This document shows positions 9,965 through 20,754 of a DNA stretch of 64,000 bases, in pieces. The DNA lies in the NCBI GenBank assembly GCA_900169235.1, contig FWCC01000072.1, positions 1 through 64,000 on the forward strand, read 5' to 3'. The position numbers and the translations under genes are program-made. Positions within the stretch are counted from its first letter, which is position 1. Every line of letters starts with the position of its first letter. This stretch comes from Zarea fungicola (taxonomy: Eukaryota > Ascomycota > Sordariomycetes > Hypocreales > Cordycipitaceae). A model generated the notes under the pieces. The model had not been told where the DNA came from, did not search any database, and saw only the letters and a program-made list of their open reading frames with translations.

Positions 9965-12900
9965 ATGCAGCCTCTCGCTGCTAAGGGTCCATTTCTGGCC
10001 TGTTGGCTGATTGCCGGTCTGGTCAACGGTGGCTCACCTGAGTACTCGTAAGTCATCCAATGTTCTTCCAAGGTCAGCAGAGCCTGATGGCATCTTTAGT
10101 GACAAGCATCCCGGGTCCCTATCCAACAGCGCCGCCGCTTCTCTCTCCAGCTCTGTGACTGATGCCTGCAAGGCTGGGGTTACCACTACTGTCTTTGTCA
10201 CCTTGACCTCTGTTCACCACGACTCTACTGTCTCCATCTCAGATGGTGCAAATGTCGAAACGACAACAATTACTGTGGCCCCTGTTCAGTCACACGCAAA
10301 GACTGACACAACTACTGTTGCCCCAATCACTTCTGGCGCTTCCTCAACCACTTCTGGCCTGGTTCATGGCCCAGCCACGGGCTCGTCCAGCTCTGGCAAC
10401 ATAGTCCCAGCTTCTGATATCTCCTCCGCAGAGTACTCCTCGGCTCCTCGCACCAGCATCACGCTTATCTCAACTCGAACTGTCACTTTTACCCTTGTAC
10501 CAGCTAGCAAAGGAATTCCTTTGACCTCTGGCACTGTTGTTTCAGATATCAAGGGTACGACATGGAGCTCATCTGGAGGCACTTCCGCTTCTCTCATCTC
10601 AGATTGTGTCACGCACACTGTGGTTGGCCCTGATGGTCGTACCACTATCGTGGAGTCGACATTTATCTCGCCTGGGAGCACTGCTGCAGAAGGATCAAGC
10701 GTTTTGGCAACTGCAGACTCACCCGTCTCGGCCTCCGTTACTGCACCTGGACCCCCAGTGTCTTCACCGAGCAATACCATTACATCAGGCTTGCCAATCC
10801 ATACCAGCTTTACGGTAATTGGTCCTGATGGTGCAGTGTCCGTTATTTACACCACTTGGATTATTCCGGTTCCTCCTACCTCATCGATGTCTGGACTTGG
10901 ACCATTTCCTACTGAGCCAGCCTCGTCTGGCCGAGTGGTATCCGGCATTTCGTCCAATCCAATCACCCAATCTCCCACTGAGGCATCTCTCACCGCTGTT
11001 ATTGGCACCACAGCTTGCACTACCCTTACAGTCGTGGGTCCAGATGGGAAGACAACTGTGTCAGAGGTGACCATCATTTCCCCGACCGGAGCTCCTACTG
11101 CAACGTCAAATCTTGCACCTCCACCTTTTGTGACTCCAGCTTCTGTGACAGATCTTGCTATTCATCCCGCCACGAGCAATAGCGTCGTGACTACAATCAC
11201 TTGGACCGTCACTGGTGCGGATGGCACAGTTTCCGGCGTGGTTGAAACCATCACCGCTCCGCCTAACGTCGTCTCGGGAATGCCCACACATTTGCCCTCC
11301 GCGGTTACTGTCAACATATCACAGCCTCCTGCTGGGTCGAAATCCGCCCCAGTAATCCCTGACTATGTCAGTACAGCTGCTCCTGTCGGCCCATCTGCGT
11401 CGGGTGCCTCGTCTCTTGGCTCTGGCATTGGCATTGGTTCAAAGCCCCCGTTTGTACCTTTACCCTCTCAGGTTTCTTCTACTCTGATTGATGAGCCGCC
11501 TGCCTACACTCTCAATCCCGCGCCTGGAACCCCAAGTGGATCGTCATCTGTCAGTACTCCTGCAACGCCGTCCGACTCCAGCTCATCTGGAGACTGGGTT
11601 TCATCGATTCTTTATGGGTCTCTCCCATTGCCTTCACAGGTAACTCCACTGCCGGCGACTCCCGTACTAGTTACTCCTGTACCGTTGCCGGTTACTCTCG
11701 CGCCTGAATCTCCTGCGCCGGTAGAGCCTTTGCCAACGCCAATCCAGCCCACTACATCTCAGGCAGTGACACTGCTCACGACAACTACCTGGACGAACAT
11801 CATTCCAGAGTCTACCACCACATATGTCATGAAGTTTCCGGTAACTACAATGGCCACGGTTACAGTTCCACGGGGGCCAGGTCTTCGCAAAAGACATTTG
11901 AGACGACAAAGGTACGTACTGAGAGAATGGGGCAAATGCCATTACTTGGCGTCAGTTCTAACATCTTATAGCTCAGTTGAAACTTTGTTCCCGTGGTCAA
12001 ACTCGAGCTCCACTGCTCCCACTTTTACCCCTGCTCCTTTCACGGAAAACACCTCCTTGATTTCAAGTCTGTCGTCCCAATTGGTTACAACTATCACAAC
12101 TCCTTTGACTCCAACAACTATCATACCTACAGTATCTCTCAATACTCCAACATCTTCATCTGTCCTTCCACCGATATCTGTCCTTCCACCTACATCCGCA
12201 CTCCCATCTACTACAGTACCCTCGGCCACTCCCTGTCCTTCTGGTGCGAAGGTTGGAAATCAAACTATCAATGTGAGTTGTTCAACCGGCTGCCAAAGCA
12301 ATGCTAACGAACTACAGTTCGATAATCTGCGACCTGGCCCACTGCTTAATCCTGCAGCAGATTTGTGGTTCTCTGAAGGTTTTCTAGTGGTACCTCCTTC
12401 CTCACCACCTTCAGATGCCTATCTTCCATCATCAGGCACCCAACTGGTAGAATTCCTCCCTCCTGCTTTGGTTCCTGGTGTTCCTTTTGACGGTACAGGT
12501 AATGTGGCCGAAATCAGTGTTGGTCCCAATGAAGTCACTCCATGTTTCCGTTTCAACTTCTACGGTGCCAGTCTTGGCTGTGCAGCTGAAGGGGTAGAAC
12601 AGTGGTGCGAGTTTGAATTTTCAGCATACACATACAATGAAACATCCAAATCTGAGGCATCACTATCCTGGTCTGAGACAAGGCGTGTTCCGGCTTGTCC
12701 ACAGTTTCCCCAGGGTCCATGCCCCCTTACTCCGATTCAGCTGGACGGGTACAACAACATCGCATCGATCCTCGTTACTGTTCGGGTTGGACTTGAGCTA
12801 CGCGCTTGGTGGGGCGATGATTTCCAAATTGGCTGGAGCGACAACAGCTGTGAAGCCGCTACTTGTCGCAGCAATGCGATTCCTCGCCTTGTCAAGAGAC

Positions 12901-13001
12901 AGGTTTTCAGCCGCGCGTCACGACGAGGCGTTTGGCAGTGGACTCCCAACGGCGCGAAGAAGCTTGACGATGACTATGTTTGGTCCTCCTTCGACTACTA
13001 A
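9965..13001 (+). CDS. Secreted Ser/Thr-rich wall-type glycoprotein with conserved Cys/Trp C-terminal domain
   Basis: Four exons: 9965-10047, 10100-11911, 11972-12272 and 12318-13001, giving 959 residues. Introns of 52, 60 and 45 nt have GTAAGT, GTACGT and GTGAGT donors and CTAAC near the last two acceptors. Residues 1-22 form a signal peptide. A long Thr/Ser/Pro-rich, probably O-glycosylated region follows, containing four copies of a T-V-x-G-[PA]-D-G module between about 10610 and 11265. The C-terminal domain (about 740-930) is rich in Cys and Trp (FRFNFYGASLGC, EQWCEFEFSAY, AWWGDDFQIGW, CEAATCR), resembling a domain common in Hypocreales wall proteins (possibly DUF7371; not checked). The tail has Lys-Arg and Arg-Arg sites and no GPI signal. 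Function is unknown; surface or wall location is inferred. Confidence 0.85.
10612..11265 (+). repeat. Four-copy T-V-x-G-[PA]-D-G protein repeat
   Basis: Four diverged modules are encoded at about 10612, 10803, 11020 and 11198. Each runs T-V-[VIT]-G-[PA]-D-G, then a beta-like stretch ending in a proline-containing turn such as STFISP, TTWIIP, VTIISP or ETITAP. The spacing is about 180-215 nt. Divergence at the nucleotide level argues for old internal duplication. Confidence 0.75.
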
Positions 13002-13415
13002 GCTCTTGGAGCCATATTTATAATTCATGTTGACAACTTGCTACAATGTTGTTGTTATTTGGTCTTGATTTCTTGGAGCGGTGGTTTTGTAAAAATTTAT
13101 CGCTGGTGTCTTCGTAATGGCTAGGTGGGAGCAACCTGTGTTGTGTCTACTGGGGAATTTCATGTTAACTGGGAATCCAGGGTTAATCTAAATGACGGGC
13201 TTTAACATTGCTTAACAAAATGATTCATTGAAACTAGTAATGCGAAATAGCGTTAAAATTACTGGAATTCTTTCATGCTGTCTGCTGTCTGCTGTCTCTG
13301 CGCCTCCAAGACTTCGATGCAAGCCAGTGCAGATGCTGTCATAATAAAGGCCTATGATTCAGATTTTGCGGCCCTCTTTAATTTTCATGTCTTCTCGCTG
13401 CATCCCATATTCTTT
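13002..13415. other. Convergent intergenic region
   Basis: These 414 bp lie between the stop codons of the Ser/Thr-rich protein and the MFS transporter. The stretch is AT-rich, with a short CTGTCTGCTGTCTGCTGTCT repeat at 13279-13298. It probably holds both 3' ends. No gene is seen. Confidence 0.45.
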
Positions 13416-15310
13416 TTATATTTTACTTGTCCAACCGAGTCCTTTGCTTCGCATCCTCGCCATTTTGGCCGCGACTAAGAAGCAGCATCCAAGCGCAATC
13501 GAGCTGGCTGCGAACGCCTTGGCACCAGTATATCCGGCTGAGCTTGCAATAATGGCGCCCGCAATCGGCGGGCCTGTCAACACCGCAAAGCTAACAATTG
13601 TAAATGTCATACCCATTCTTACGCCCAGCTTCCGCAAATCTGTCGTCAGAAAGGACAATGCCGCGGGAAACAAGCTCTGAATGCCGGCGCCTACGATGCC
13701 ATAAACGACAGCCCAGGCGTATAACCCGCCTGGGTTATCAATAGCAATGAAGCAATAGACGAGCATGGAAGCGACGATGGAGTTGGGGATGAAGACGTTG
13801 ACAGCACCTATACGGTCGGCAACGTAGTTGGGGGCTATGCGGCCGACGACGCCGACGCCGTTGAGGATGAGTAAGAGATTGAGGGAGTCTGGGTATGACA
13901 GCGGTGGTTTGAGGCCGTCACGGGAAAAGGCCGAGATGTAGAAAAAGGCAAAGTACACGCCCCAAAAGTTCTTTTTGTCATCTTGGGGTCAGCAGACATT
14001 CATGCGTTAGACACAGCTGTGCTGGGCGTTGTTGCGCCAAAAAAAAAAAAAAAAAGAAAGGGGACGGCAAAGAACGAGATCAACTTACCAAGAACGCGGC
14101 AACGGCATAGAATGTGTACTCGAGCTCTCGAAACGCCTTCCATTCCACAATCGGCCCAGTCTTGCGCGGCCGAATCCTTGTCCGCACAAACATATGCGCG
14201 ACACCAATGACGCCTAGCTGGACAAACCCGATCGCCCGCACGGTCCACGCGAAGCCGACCCGGGGGAGTAGCTGCCGGACCATGCTCGGAAACACCAGTC
14301 CGCCCGTCGCGCTCCCACAAGCCGCGATGCCGAGCGCCAGGGCCCGGTTCCGGTGAAAGTAGGTGGACAGCACGGCGAGGGTCGGGCAGAAGAGGCAGCC
14401 GTGGGCGACGCCGACGCACACGCCCTGCGCGAGGACGAACTGCCAGTAGGACGTGCACTGGGCAGTGGCGAAGATGCCGACAGCAAGGAGGACAGTGCCG
14501 GTAATGAAAACGGGCCTGAAAAGGCCGGCGTCGGTGAGGCGGCCGGTCAAAGTGCCGACGAAGAAGAGGAGGAAGACGTTGATGGAGCCGATCCATGAGA
14601 CTTCACTGGGGGTGCGGTCGAGGAGGGTGGTGTAGTAGGCCTGGAAGGAGCCAAAAGAGTTGGCCCAGCCCCTAGATGTCTTGTGTTAGCTGTTGTTTTG
14701 TTCATTGCTGTAGAGGGGTGTCCAGGGCTTGGTATTGCTTCCTTGTTCGTGAGCTTACCATGTAGTGAAGATGACCAAATGTCCAACAAGACCTGTTTTT
14801 TGTTTCATAAAAAGAAATCACTTGTCAGTTCTCCAAGGCTCTGTTTATTGAAGTTTTTGAATACGGTGTTAGTCCTTTGAACTTACATTGCGACCAGGCG
14901 ACCCAGCCGCCATCCGGAGGCGGTCCAGGATCAACGCTTGATTTCGACGTCATTCTACTCAACACTCTACCAAGCACACCTGTTGTTGCTGCCCCATCTT
15001 CATTCTCATAGTCACTGTCATCTCCAGACCCATGATCTTGGTTTTCAATGCCATGGCAGGGAGTATGCGTAGATTCCTCCCCTTCCCCGGGCGGTCGTCC
15101 AACGGCGGCGCGTGAACACACTGGCGTCAATGCATCCTGCCCAGCAGCCCATCCCTTGCAATCTCGACTGTTCTTTTCATTCTCATCAATGTTGGGGTTC
15201 AGGCTAGCTTTTCCAATGGTCCCATTATTGGCTTCATTCCCGTGCTGTGATGATGTAGTAGCAGCGTAGGCCTTTTCCAAATCGCCGAGCTCGCTACTCG
15301 ACGATGCCAT
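13416..15310 (-). CDS. MFS transporter, monocarboxylate-transporter-like (MCT/MCH family)
   Basis: Four exons on the minus strand: 15310-14887, 14792-14759, 14671-14089 and 13970-13416. Introns are 94, 87 and 118 nt; the total is 531 residues. A hydrophilic, Ser/Asp/Glu-rich cytosolic N-terminus of about 130 residues ends in PPPDGGWVAWSQ, the entry motif of this family. About twelve membrane helices follow, including LVGHLVIFTTWGWANSFGSF and the GLKPPLSYPDSLNLLLILNG loop with VGRIAPNYVADRIG (the MFS helix 8-9 signature). Exon 2 is only 34 nt. In the last intron the first AG (CCCCAAG) must be skipped and AAAAAG used to keep frame. Relatives move monocarboxylates or related small metabolites; the substrate here is unknown. 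Confidence 0.85.
14039..14055. repeat. 17-nt homopolymer A run inside MFS intron 3
   Basis: Read on the coding strand this is a T17 tract lying upstream of the branch-point-like GTCTAACGC. It is likely polymorphic in length and prone to sequencing error, but it lies outside coding sequence. Confidence 0.9.
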
Positions 15311-16692
15311 GCTATTATGACAAGTTACGTGGAAGTCAGGCCAAAATAGAAGGCACTATAAGACGGAAAATCGTAAACACATAAAATATAATTCTTTATT
15401 CTCTTTTATGTCCTTCGAGCTTCTTCTTCGTTTTGCTGATCGTTTCTTTCGTCTCTCGCCATTGGCAGCAGATTTCTCGGGACAAATGAATGGGAGCAAA
15501 AAGACCGAGACTTGTCAAGAAGTTGCCAAGGTGCGATGGCCCGGTATTCACTCCGCGTTGTGGCTACTTATTAGCCTACTCCGGTCCGGACACGGGCGGC
15601 GGGGGGCAGTGGACGGCAAAATGACTGAAGGCCGCGGGGTGACGCGGAAAGGATCCCACCGAATCAAATGCTTTCCCCCCAACCAAGTATCATGTTGTTT
15701 GCAAGTTTCAAGGTTTAAAGGCTGTGGGGGTTCCTTTGTCAAGAGTCAGAAGTAAGTCTTTTCCTTGGCGTAAAAAGACATAGGGCGAGGTTAATAACAT
15801 ATCAGGGCACCCCCGTTGAAAGTTCCGCGGGAAAACGAGGTTTGGGACTCTTATGAGACATATAAGTGGAAGTGCATACTGAGGGTCCGGTAATTAGCGC
15901 CGGGGATGTAAAGCAGGAATCTTAGCCCTGTTGGATTATTAACTTTGCCATTAATAAAAGGTAATTTATAAGCAAGGAAATAGAAACCCACATTCTGGAG
16001 AAATCCAAACGCAATGTCCCTTGGCGAATTGGCTTCACTGACTCCATAGCAAGGCTGGTCTGGATATAATCGAATCCGTCACCTTCAGATTTTGAATTTC
16101 CCACCAATCAACCACCCGGCACATCCACCCCTGCCTGGTCTCTCCTGGTAGAGCAAAGCTCATGCATAATAACTCATGACCTTTTGGTGCGCCCCATGTC
16201 TCGGCAAAGTGGAAACCCCAGATCCCCTTGCTAGTACACTTGCGCAGTCAGTTTGCTCTCTGCGAAGTCGGCGAAACCGTGCATGGAATCAAAAATGCAA
16301 ACCCGGCAAGTCTTGGCTTATGAGAAGTGCTCTTAAGTTCGGCCTTCATTTCATGCCCCCTTCTTCTGTTCTTAATTCTCCAGATATACTCAAGTCATAA
16401 TGCATCCATTTGTCTATGTACCAGCAACAGCCAGAGAACAAGGTTTGCGACCCTTCTTCAAAAATGATGAAAAAGTCAAGAAAAATATTGAAATGAAATA
16501 CAAAGTTGCCAAACCAGGCAGAGAATTGCCATAATAAATTGCCAAGACATGTCTCTTGCTCCCCTGAGATTAAAAAGTCACACACAAGCCCTGATATCCA
16601 ATCGTCTTCGGCAAGATGCGCGCTCCAATCTTTAGATTGTCGACCATCAGGCCTGCTCGCATTCACACTCTAACTATATATAATCCCAATAA
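15311..16692. other. Intergenic region upstream of MFS gene, downstream of CHS4/SKT5
   Basis: A 1.38-kb spacer. A GC-rich patch at 15585-15660 holds a run of G residues (CGGCGGGGGGCAG, STRE-like). Frames of 115 codons (15408-15755, plus) and 106 codons (16346-16666, minus) look random. The minus strand near 16100-16690 is probably the 3' UTR of the chitin synthase activator. Confidence 0.45.
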
Positions 16693-19600
16693 TTACATGA
16701 CAACCTAAAAAGCACCACCTTGTTAGTAAATTTTGGGAACTACAAATAAAGCAGTCATTGATAAGGTTAAACTTACGCAATCGCCATCGTTTTTACCTTG
16801 AGGAATACCCATATCTTCAAATGTTGCAGGCCCCTTGCCCGCTTTCCCAGCTGACGCAGGTGGTGGCTTCTCAGCTTTTGGGGGCAGTGGTCTTGCTCCT
16901 CCTGGTGCTGGCGGAGCCGTTCCAACCCTACCCTGAAGAGGTGCCGGTGAAGGTCCAGGGCTGCTTCCTCCAAAGCCGTATCGGGAGTCAGACGCGCCTG
17001 CTGGTCCGGATGATACTCTAGACTGTCGAGGGTCTTGTGGTGGCAGGGATCCATATCGGTCTGGCCGCCCCGTGCTGCCAACAGCGGCAAGCGGAACTCG
17101 AGGCTGGGGGTAGCCACCTTGCTGCTGCTGCTGCTGATGCTGATGCTGAGGCGGCAGCGGTGGCCCATCTGGCTGTTGCTGTGGCCGTGAGCTGGTTCGA
17201 ACGCCATAGTCGTATGTCGGCTGTGTTCCAGCCGGAGGGATGCCTCCGTAGGATTGACGTGGTGGATTATGCAGCTTGTTAGGTGGTAATGTATCGCTTG
17301 GATACGGTTGTTGTGCCGTGGCTGGACGCTGGTAGCCCATGTCACCCGCTGGTGGTTGGCCAGCTGAAGAATGTCTGTAACCGCCCGGCGACTGCACTGG
17401 TTGACCACGTCCACCGGCATGAGGGCCACCACTGGAATATGGGTTATCGCCCCGGTAGGTATTCTCTGCTGCACCATTGTTGACCGTACGAATGCCAAAG
17501 GCGCTCATTGGCCGATCCGCTTGAGGGCCGAGGCCCTGAGAGGGATGAATATGCTTTGCGGGGCCGGCTGGAACTTCATCCTCGGGGTATGGAGCTGTTG
17601 ACTTGGGACGGTTCAGATTAAGAGGGGCCGGCCTATCATCGACGGGATATGGCGCCGCCGATTGTGGACGCGCAACCACGGGCTGTGTGCTGTCCAGGCG
17701 GGTGTTGAAGGTGGCCTGGTTATCAATACCGGCAATCGAAGCCCTTGATGGATCGGGAAAGTCAATGTGCTCGGATACAATTGTGGGCTTGATGCCCGGG
17801 GAAGGCATGGGCGAGACGCCAGTTGACCGTTTGCCAGGCGAAACCACATCACCCTCGTTCAAGGTGGGCAGATGCTGCTGCACCCTTTGGGCTAGGCGCT
17901 CTGGCCGCTTCCCACGTTGCGAGCCGTGTTGAGACTTGATCCTTGTGAGTGTGGTCGTCTCATGATCTTGCTTGGACAAACTCTTGTCCTGGTTCAGGGA
18001 ATCGAGTCTACCGACAGCATCTGTGTTTCCGTGCTCAGCGGCCAGCTCATACCACCTTTTGGCTTCGACGATGCTCTTATTCACGTGAATACCGATCTCG
18101 TGGTAATAGCCCAGGGCGAATTCTCCAGTCGGTAGTTTAGCGGCAGCTGCCTCTTGAGCATACTTATAGGCCAGTTCCTCGTTCTTTTTGAAAGTTCCCT
18201 CATAACCAAACAGAAACCAACGGCTAACGCCAAGGGCAGCTTCCGGTATGCCTTGTTTGGCTGCGAGGCCGTAGTAGTGCAGAGAATAAGCAGGCTTAAA
18301 CTCGCAGCCCAGCTGGCAGAGCTCATAGGCTTGGCCCATTTTCAGCTGTGCTTTGGCAAAGCCTTGGTATGCTGCCTTTTCAACATACATTCTGGCCGTT
18401 TCCATATTGCATGGCAGAAGACCTTCAGGTAGAGTAATGTCGGGCAGGTCGCGTCCCATGAGCATGCCGTAGACATAGGCTCCTTGCGGCGCGTCTTCGT
18501 CTGAGCTCTCCGCCGCAGCGCGGATACGCTCGAGACCGCCAGCGTAGTCCTTGGACTCTCCATGCTGGCCAAGAAGGCTCATCATTCCCATTCTGTACAG
18601 CGCAGCCGAGTCCTTTAGGCTCATGCCCTTGTAGTAGTGTTCCTTGGCTTTTGAAATATCGTTGGACTGCTCGAACAGCATACCCATGCGATATTCGGAT
18701 CGGGCATTCCCGAGAGCCGCAGCGCGGGCATAGCCATTGTATGCCTCCCGCTTGTCTATTCTGTTTCCGAATTTTCCAAACTCGAGCCATTTTGAGCGCA
18801 TGTACAGGGCATCCGGATGTTCCTGTTCAGCTAAGTACTCAACGACGTTGATGGCGTCAACTCGAAGCTCGTGTTCGGTGCGAGGTGTCGATGGTCGAGG
18901 TTTTCCGGCGTTTTCCCGGGCAGCGGCATCAACTGCGATTTCGACCCAGTTGAGAACGTCTCTCGCCCAACTCACTTGCATGACGACATTCTGTGAGTGG
19001 AGGACATTTTTTCGCGAACTCCATAGGATTTCCTCCTTGGTGTCATCACCTGGTGGGATGTTGTCTCCAACAAGTTTGGGAAAGGGTGAAAAGGACGGGG
19101 TGCCGTCGATAGATGTATTATCCAGTCGGTCGGCGATGGAGTCTTCTGTTGTGTGGTAGGCGTTGCCAAACGGCTGGGCCGAGTCGTTTCGTCTGTGTTG
19201 CGGAGGATTACTCGTTGGCGACAAAGGGGTCATGGAGGCGAAAGTATTCTGAGAGTATATCGACGAGGATGCTGAGTATTGGTTCTCAGGGGCCTCGCTG
19301 GCTGGTCGCGACTGAACGTCTCCCGCTTCCAACTCCAATCGGTGAACGTCATCTTGCATACTCTGTGGCACCTGGGGAGTGACCCTTTTGGCGGCAGAGA
19401 AATGGTCGTGTTAGCATATGACTCGTTATTGAATCATTGCAAGACCAGAAAAAGGAGTAAACAGATTCGGGCTAGTAATATGGTACCATACCTCTGTGGT
19501 GAGGGTGCTACAACCTCGGGCATGTAGTAGTCATCGAAGCCGCCAGGGACAAAAGTCGCCCCAAGTTCGGGAGGAGGCATGTCGACGGGGGCTGAATTAT

Positions 19601-20754
19601 CGGGGGCCGAATTATTTGTAACAACTAATATGTCGGAGACAGTGAGCGCGTGGGAAGAAGAATGAAAGAATATGTATGTAATGCAATGTAAAATAAAATG
19701 AGTGCAAGGGGAGCAGTGGCGCAAGTTGGGTTTCTCTCCGTTGGCAAATATCGGTTCGTCTCGGCCGATGCCAACGAACGACAGGCAGATGGGGTTATAA
19801 ACGCTCAGCGGCAGCGCGGGGTTATGCCAAGAAAACGCTTTCGCCGGCCTCGAAGCAACAGAGCAGGCACAGAATCCGACGTTGTTCGAGTTTGATTCCC
19901 GAAGGGGGATCTCGGGGAAGCTCCTCGGGGAAAGGGAGCGCGAGAAGAAGGCTATTACGCCGCAAAGCTCATGGCAAATAGCCAAGATCAAGAAGCTTGG
20001 TGGGTGGTGGTGTGTTGAATATCTTTTTGGTACTGCAAGGAATAGTGCGACTAGCAACGGCTAGCTCCACAAGTGAACGTAATGCAATTTATTGCCGTTG
20101 CCGTAACCCGAGCAGGAAAGTTGGGACTGGCCTTTTTTTTTGGGGCAATCTCGTTTTTTCTTCTTTGATTCAACTGGTAGGTGGCAGAAGAGATTAAGAG
20201 CCGAAAGATGGTGTTGTGTTTTTTGCCTTTTTTGTATTGTCTTTCGTCTGTAGGTGGCCTGGCAGTTGGTGGATAGGTGAAACGAGAGACCGACCAGTTC
20301 TTCCAAGTAAAATGTCAACCCCCCTTCTGTGGCGCGTGGAGTTGGCTTTGCCACACTTGACAATGTAACGGTGCCTGCTGGGCTACCTCAGGGCACAGTC
20401 GGCACCCTGTCCCGTCTATTTTTAGACGCTAACTGCCCTGCGGCTGCCAGGCTCTGCCTGCAGATCCTGTAGCGCGTGTTCACTGCCTTCGTCATACTGG
20501 CAGGCTATAGAATGCATCATGCGTCGTAGATGCCTATAACAGAGAGCCATGTTATATTTTCGCAGATGCAGGAATGGCCGAGTATCGCGACGTTGCCTTT
20601 TGCTCCCCGGCCGCATGCCTCCTGTAGAGCAAAAAAAGCCCTCGGGTAAAACCCGCAAAAAAAAGGACCAAAACAAGACCAAGAATTGCTACTTACGTTT
20701 TAACTTGGGCGGCTGCTGGTAGGCCGAGCCAGCAATATTGTACATGCTGTCCAT
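16693..20754 (-). CDS. CHS4: Chitin synthase activator, Sel1-repeat protein (Chs4/Skt5)
   Basis: Four exons: 20754-20697, 19624-19492, 19384-16777 and 16704-16693, with introns of 1072, 107 and 72 nt and 936 residues in total. The N-terminus MYNIAGSAYQQPPKLK and the MPPPELGATFVPGG segment are joined only by removing the unusually long first intron. Sel1 repeats cover roughly 250-530 (for example DALYMRSKWLEFGKFG, AQLKMGQAYELCQLGC, GEFALGYYHEIGIHV). The C-terminal half is Pro/Gln/Gly-rich with an HQHQQQQQQ tract. The 12-nt last exon adds VVM after GDC, producing a CVVM CaaX box. In yeast, Skt5 recruits and activates the Chs3-type chitin synthase at the plasma membrane and is farnesylated; I infer the same here. 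Without the last intron the frame would end in an unrelated hydrophobic tail. Confidence 0.92.
19625..20696 (-). other. 1072-nt first intron of the Chs4/Skt5 gene
   Basis: The donor GTAAGT is at 20696 and the acceptor ATATTAG ends at 19625. It joins a 58-nt first exon (phase 1) to the second exon in frame. It is roughly ten times longer than any other intron in the window and includes GC-rich and T-rich patches. It may contain an alternative promoter. Confidence 0.75.

Noticed and set aside
15408..15755. 115-codon plus-strand frame between the MFS and Chs4 genes
   Set aside because: Composition is random, there are no motifs, and it sits over the MFS upstream region.
16346..16666. 106-codon minus-strand frame just downstream of Chs4/Skt5
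   Set aside because: It lies immediately after the CaaX stop and reads like 3' UTR; aromatic-rich runs come from T-rich DNA.
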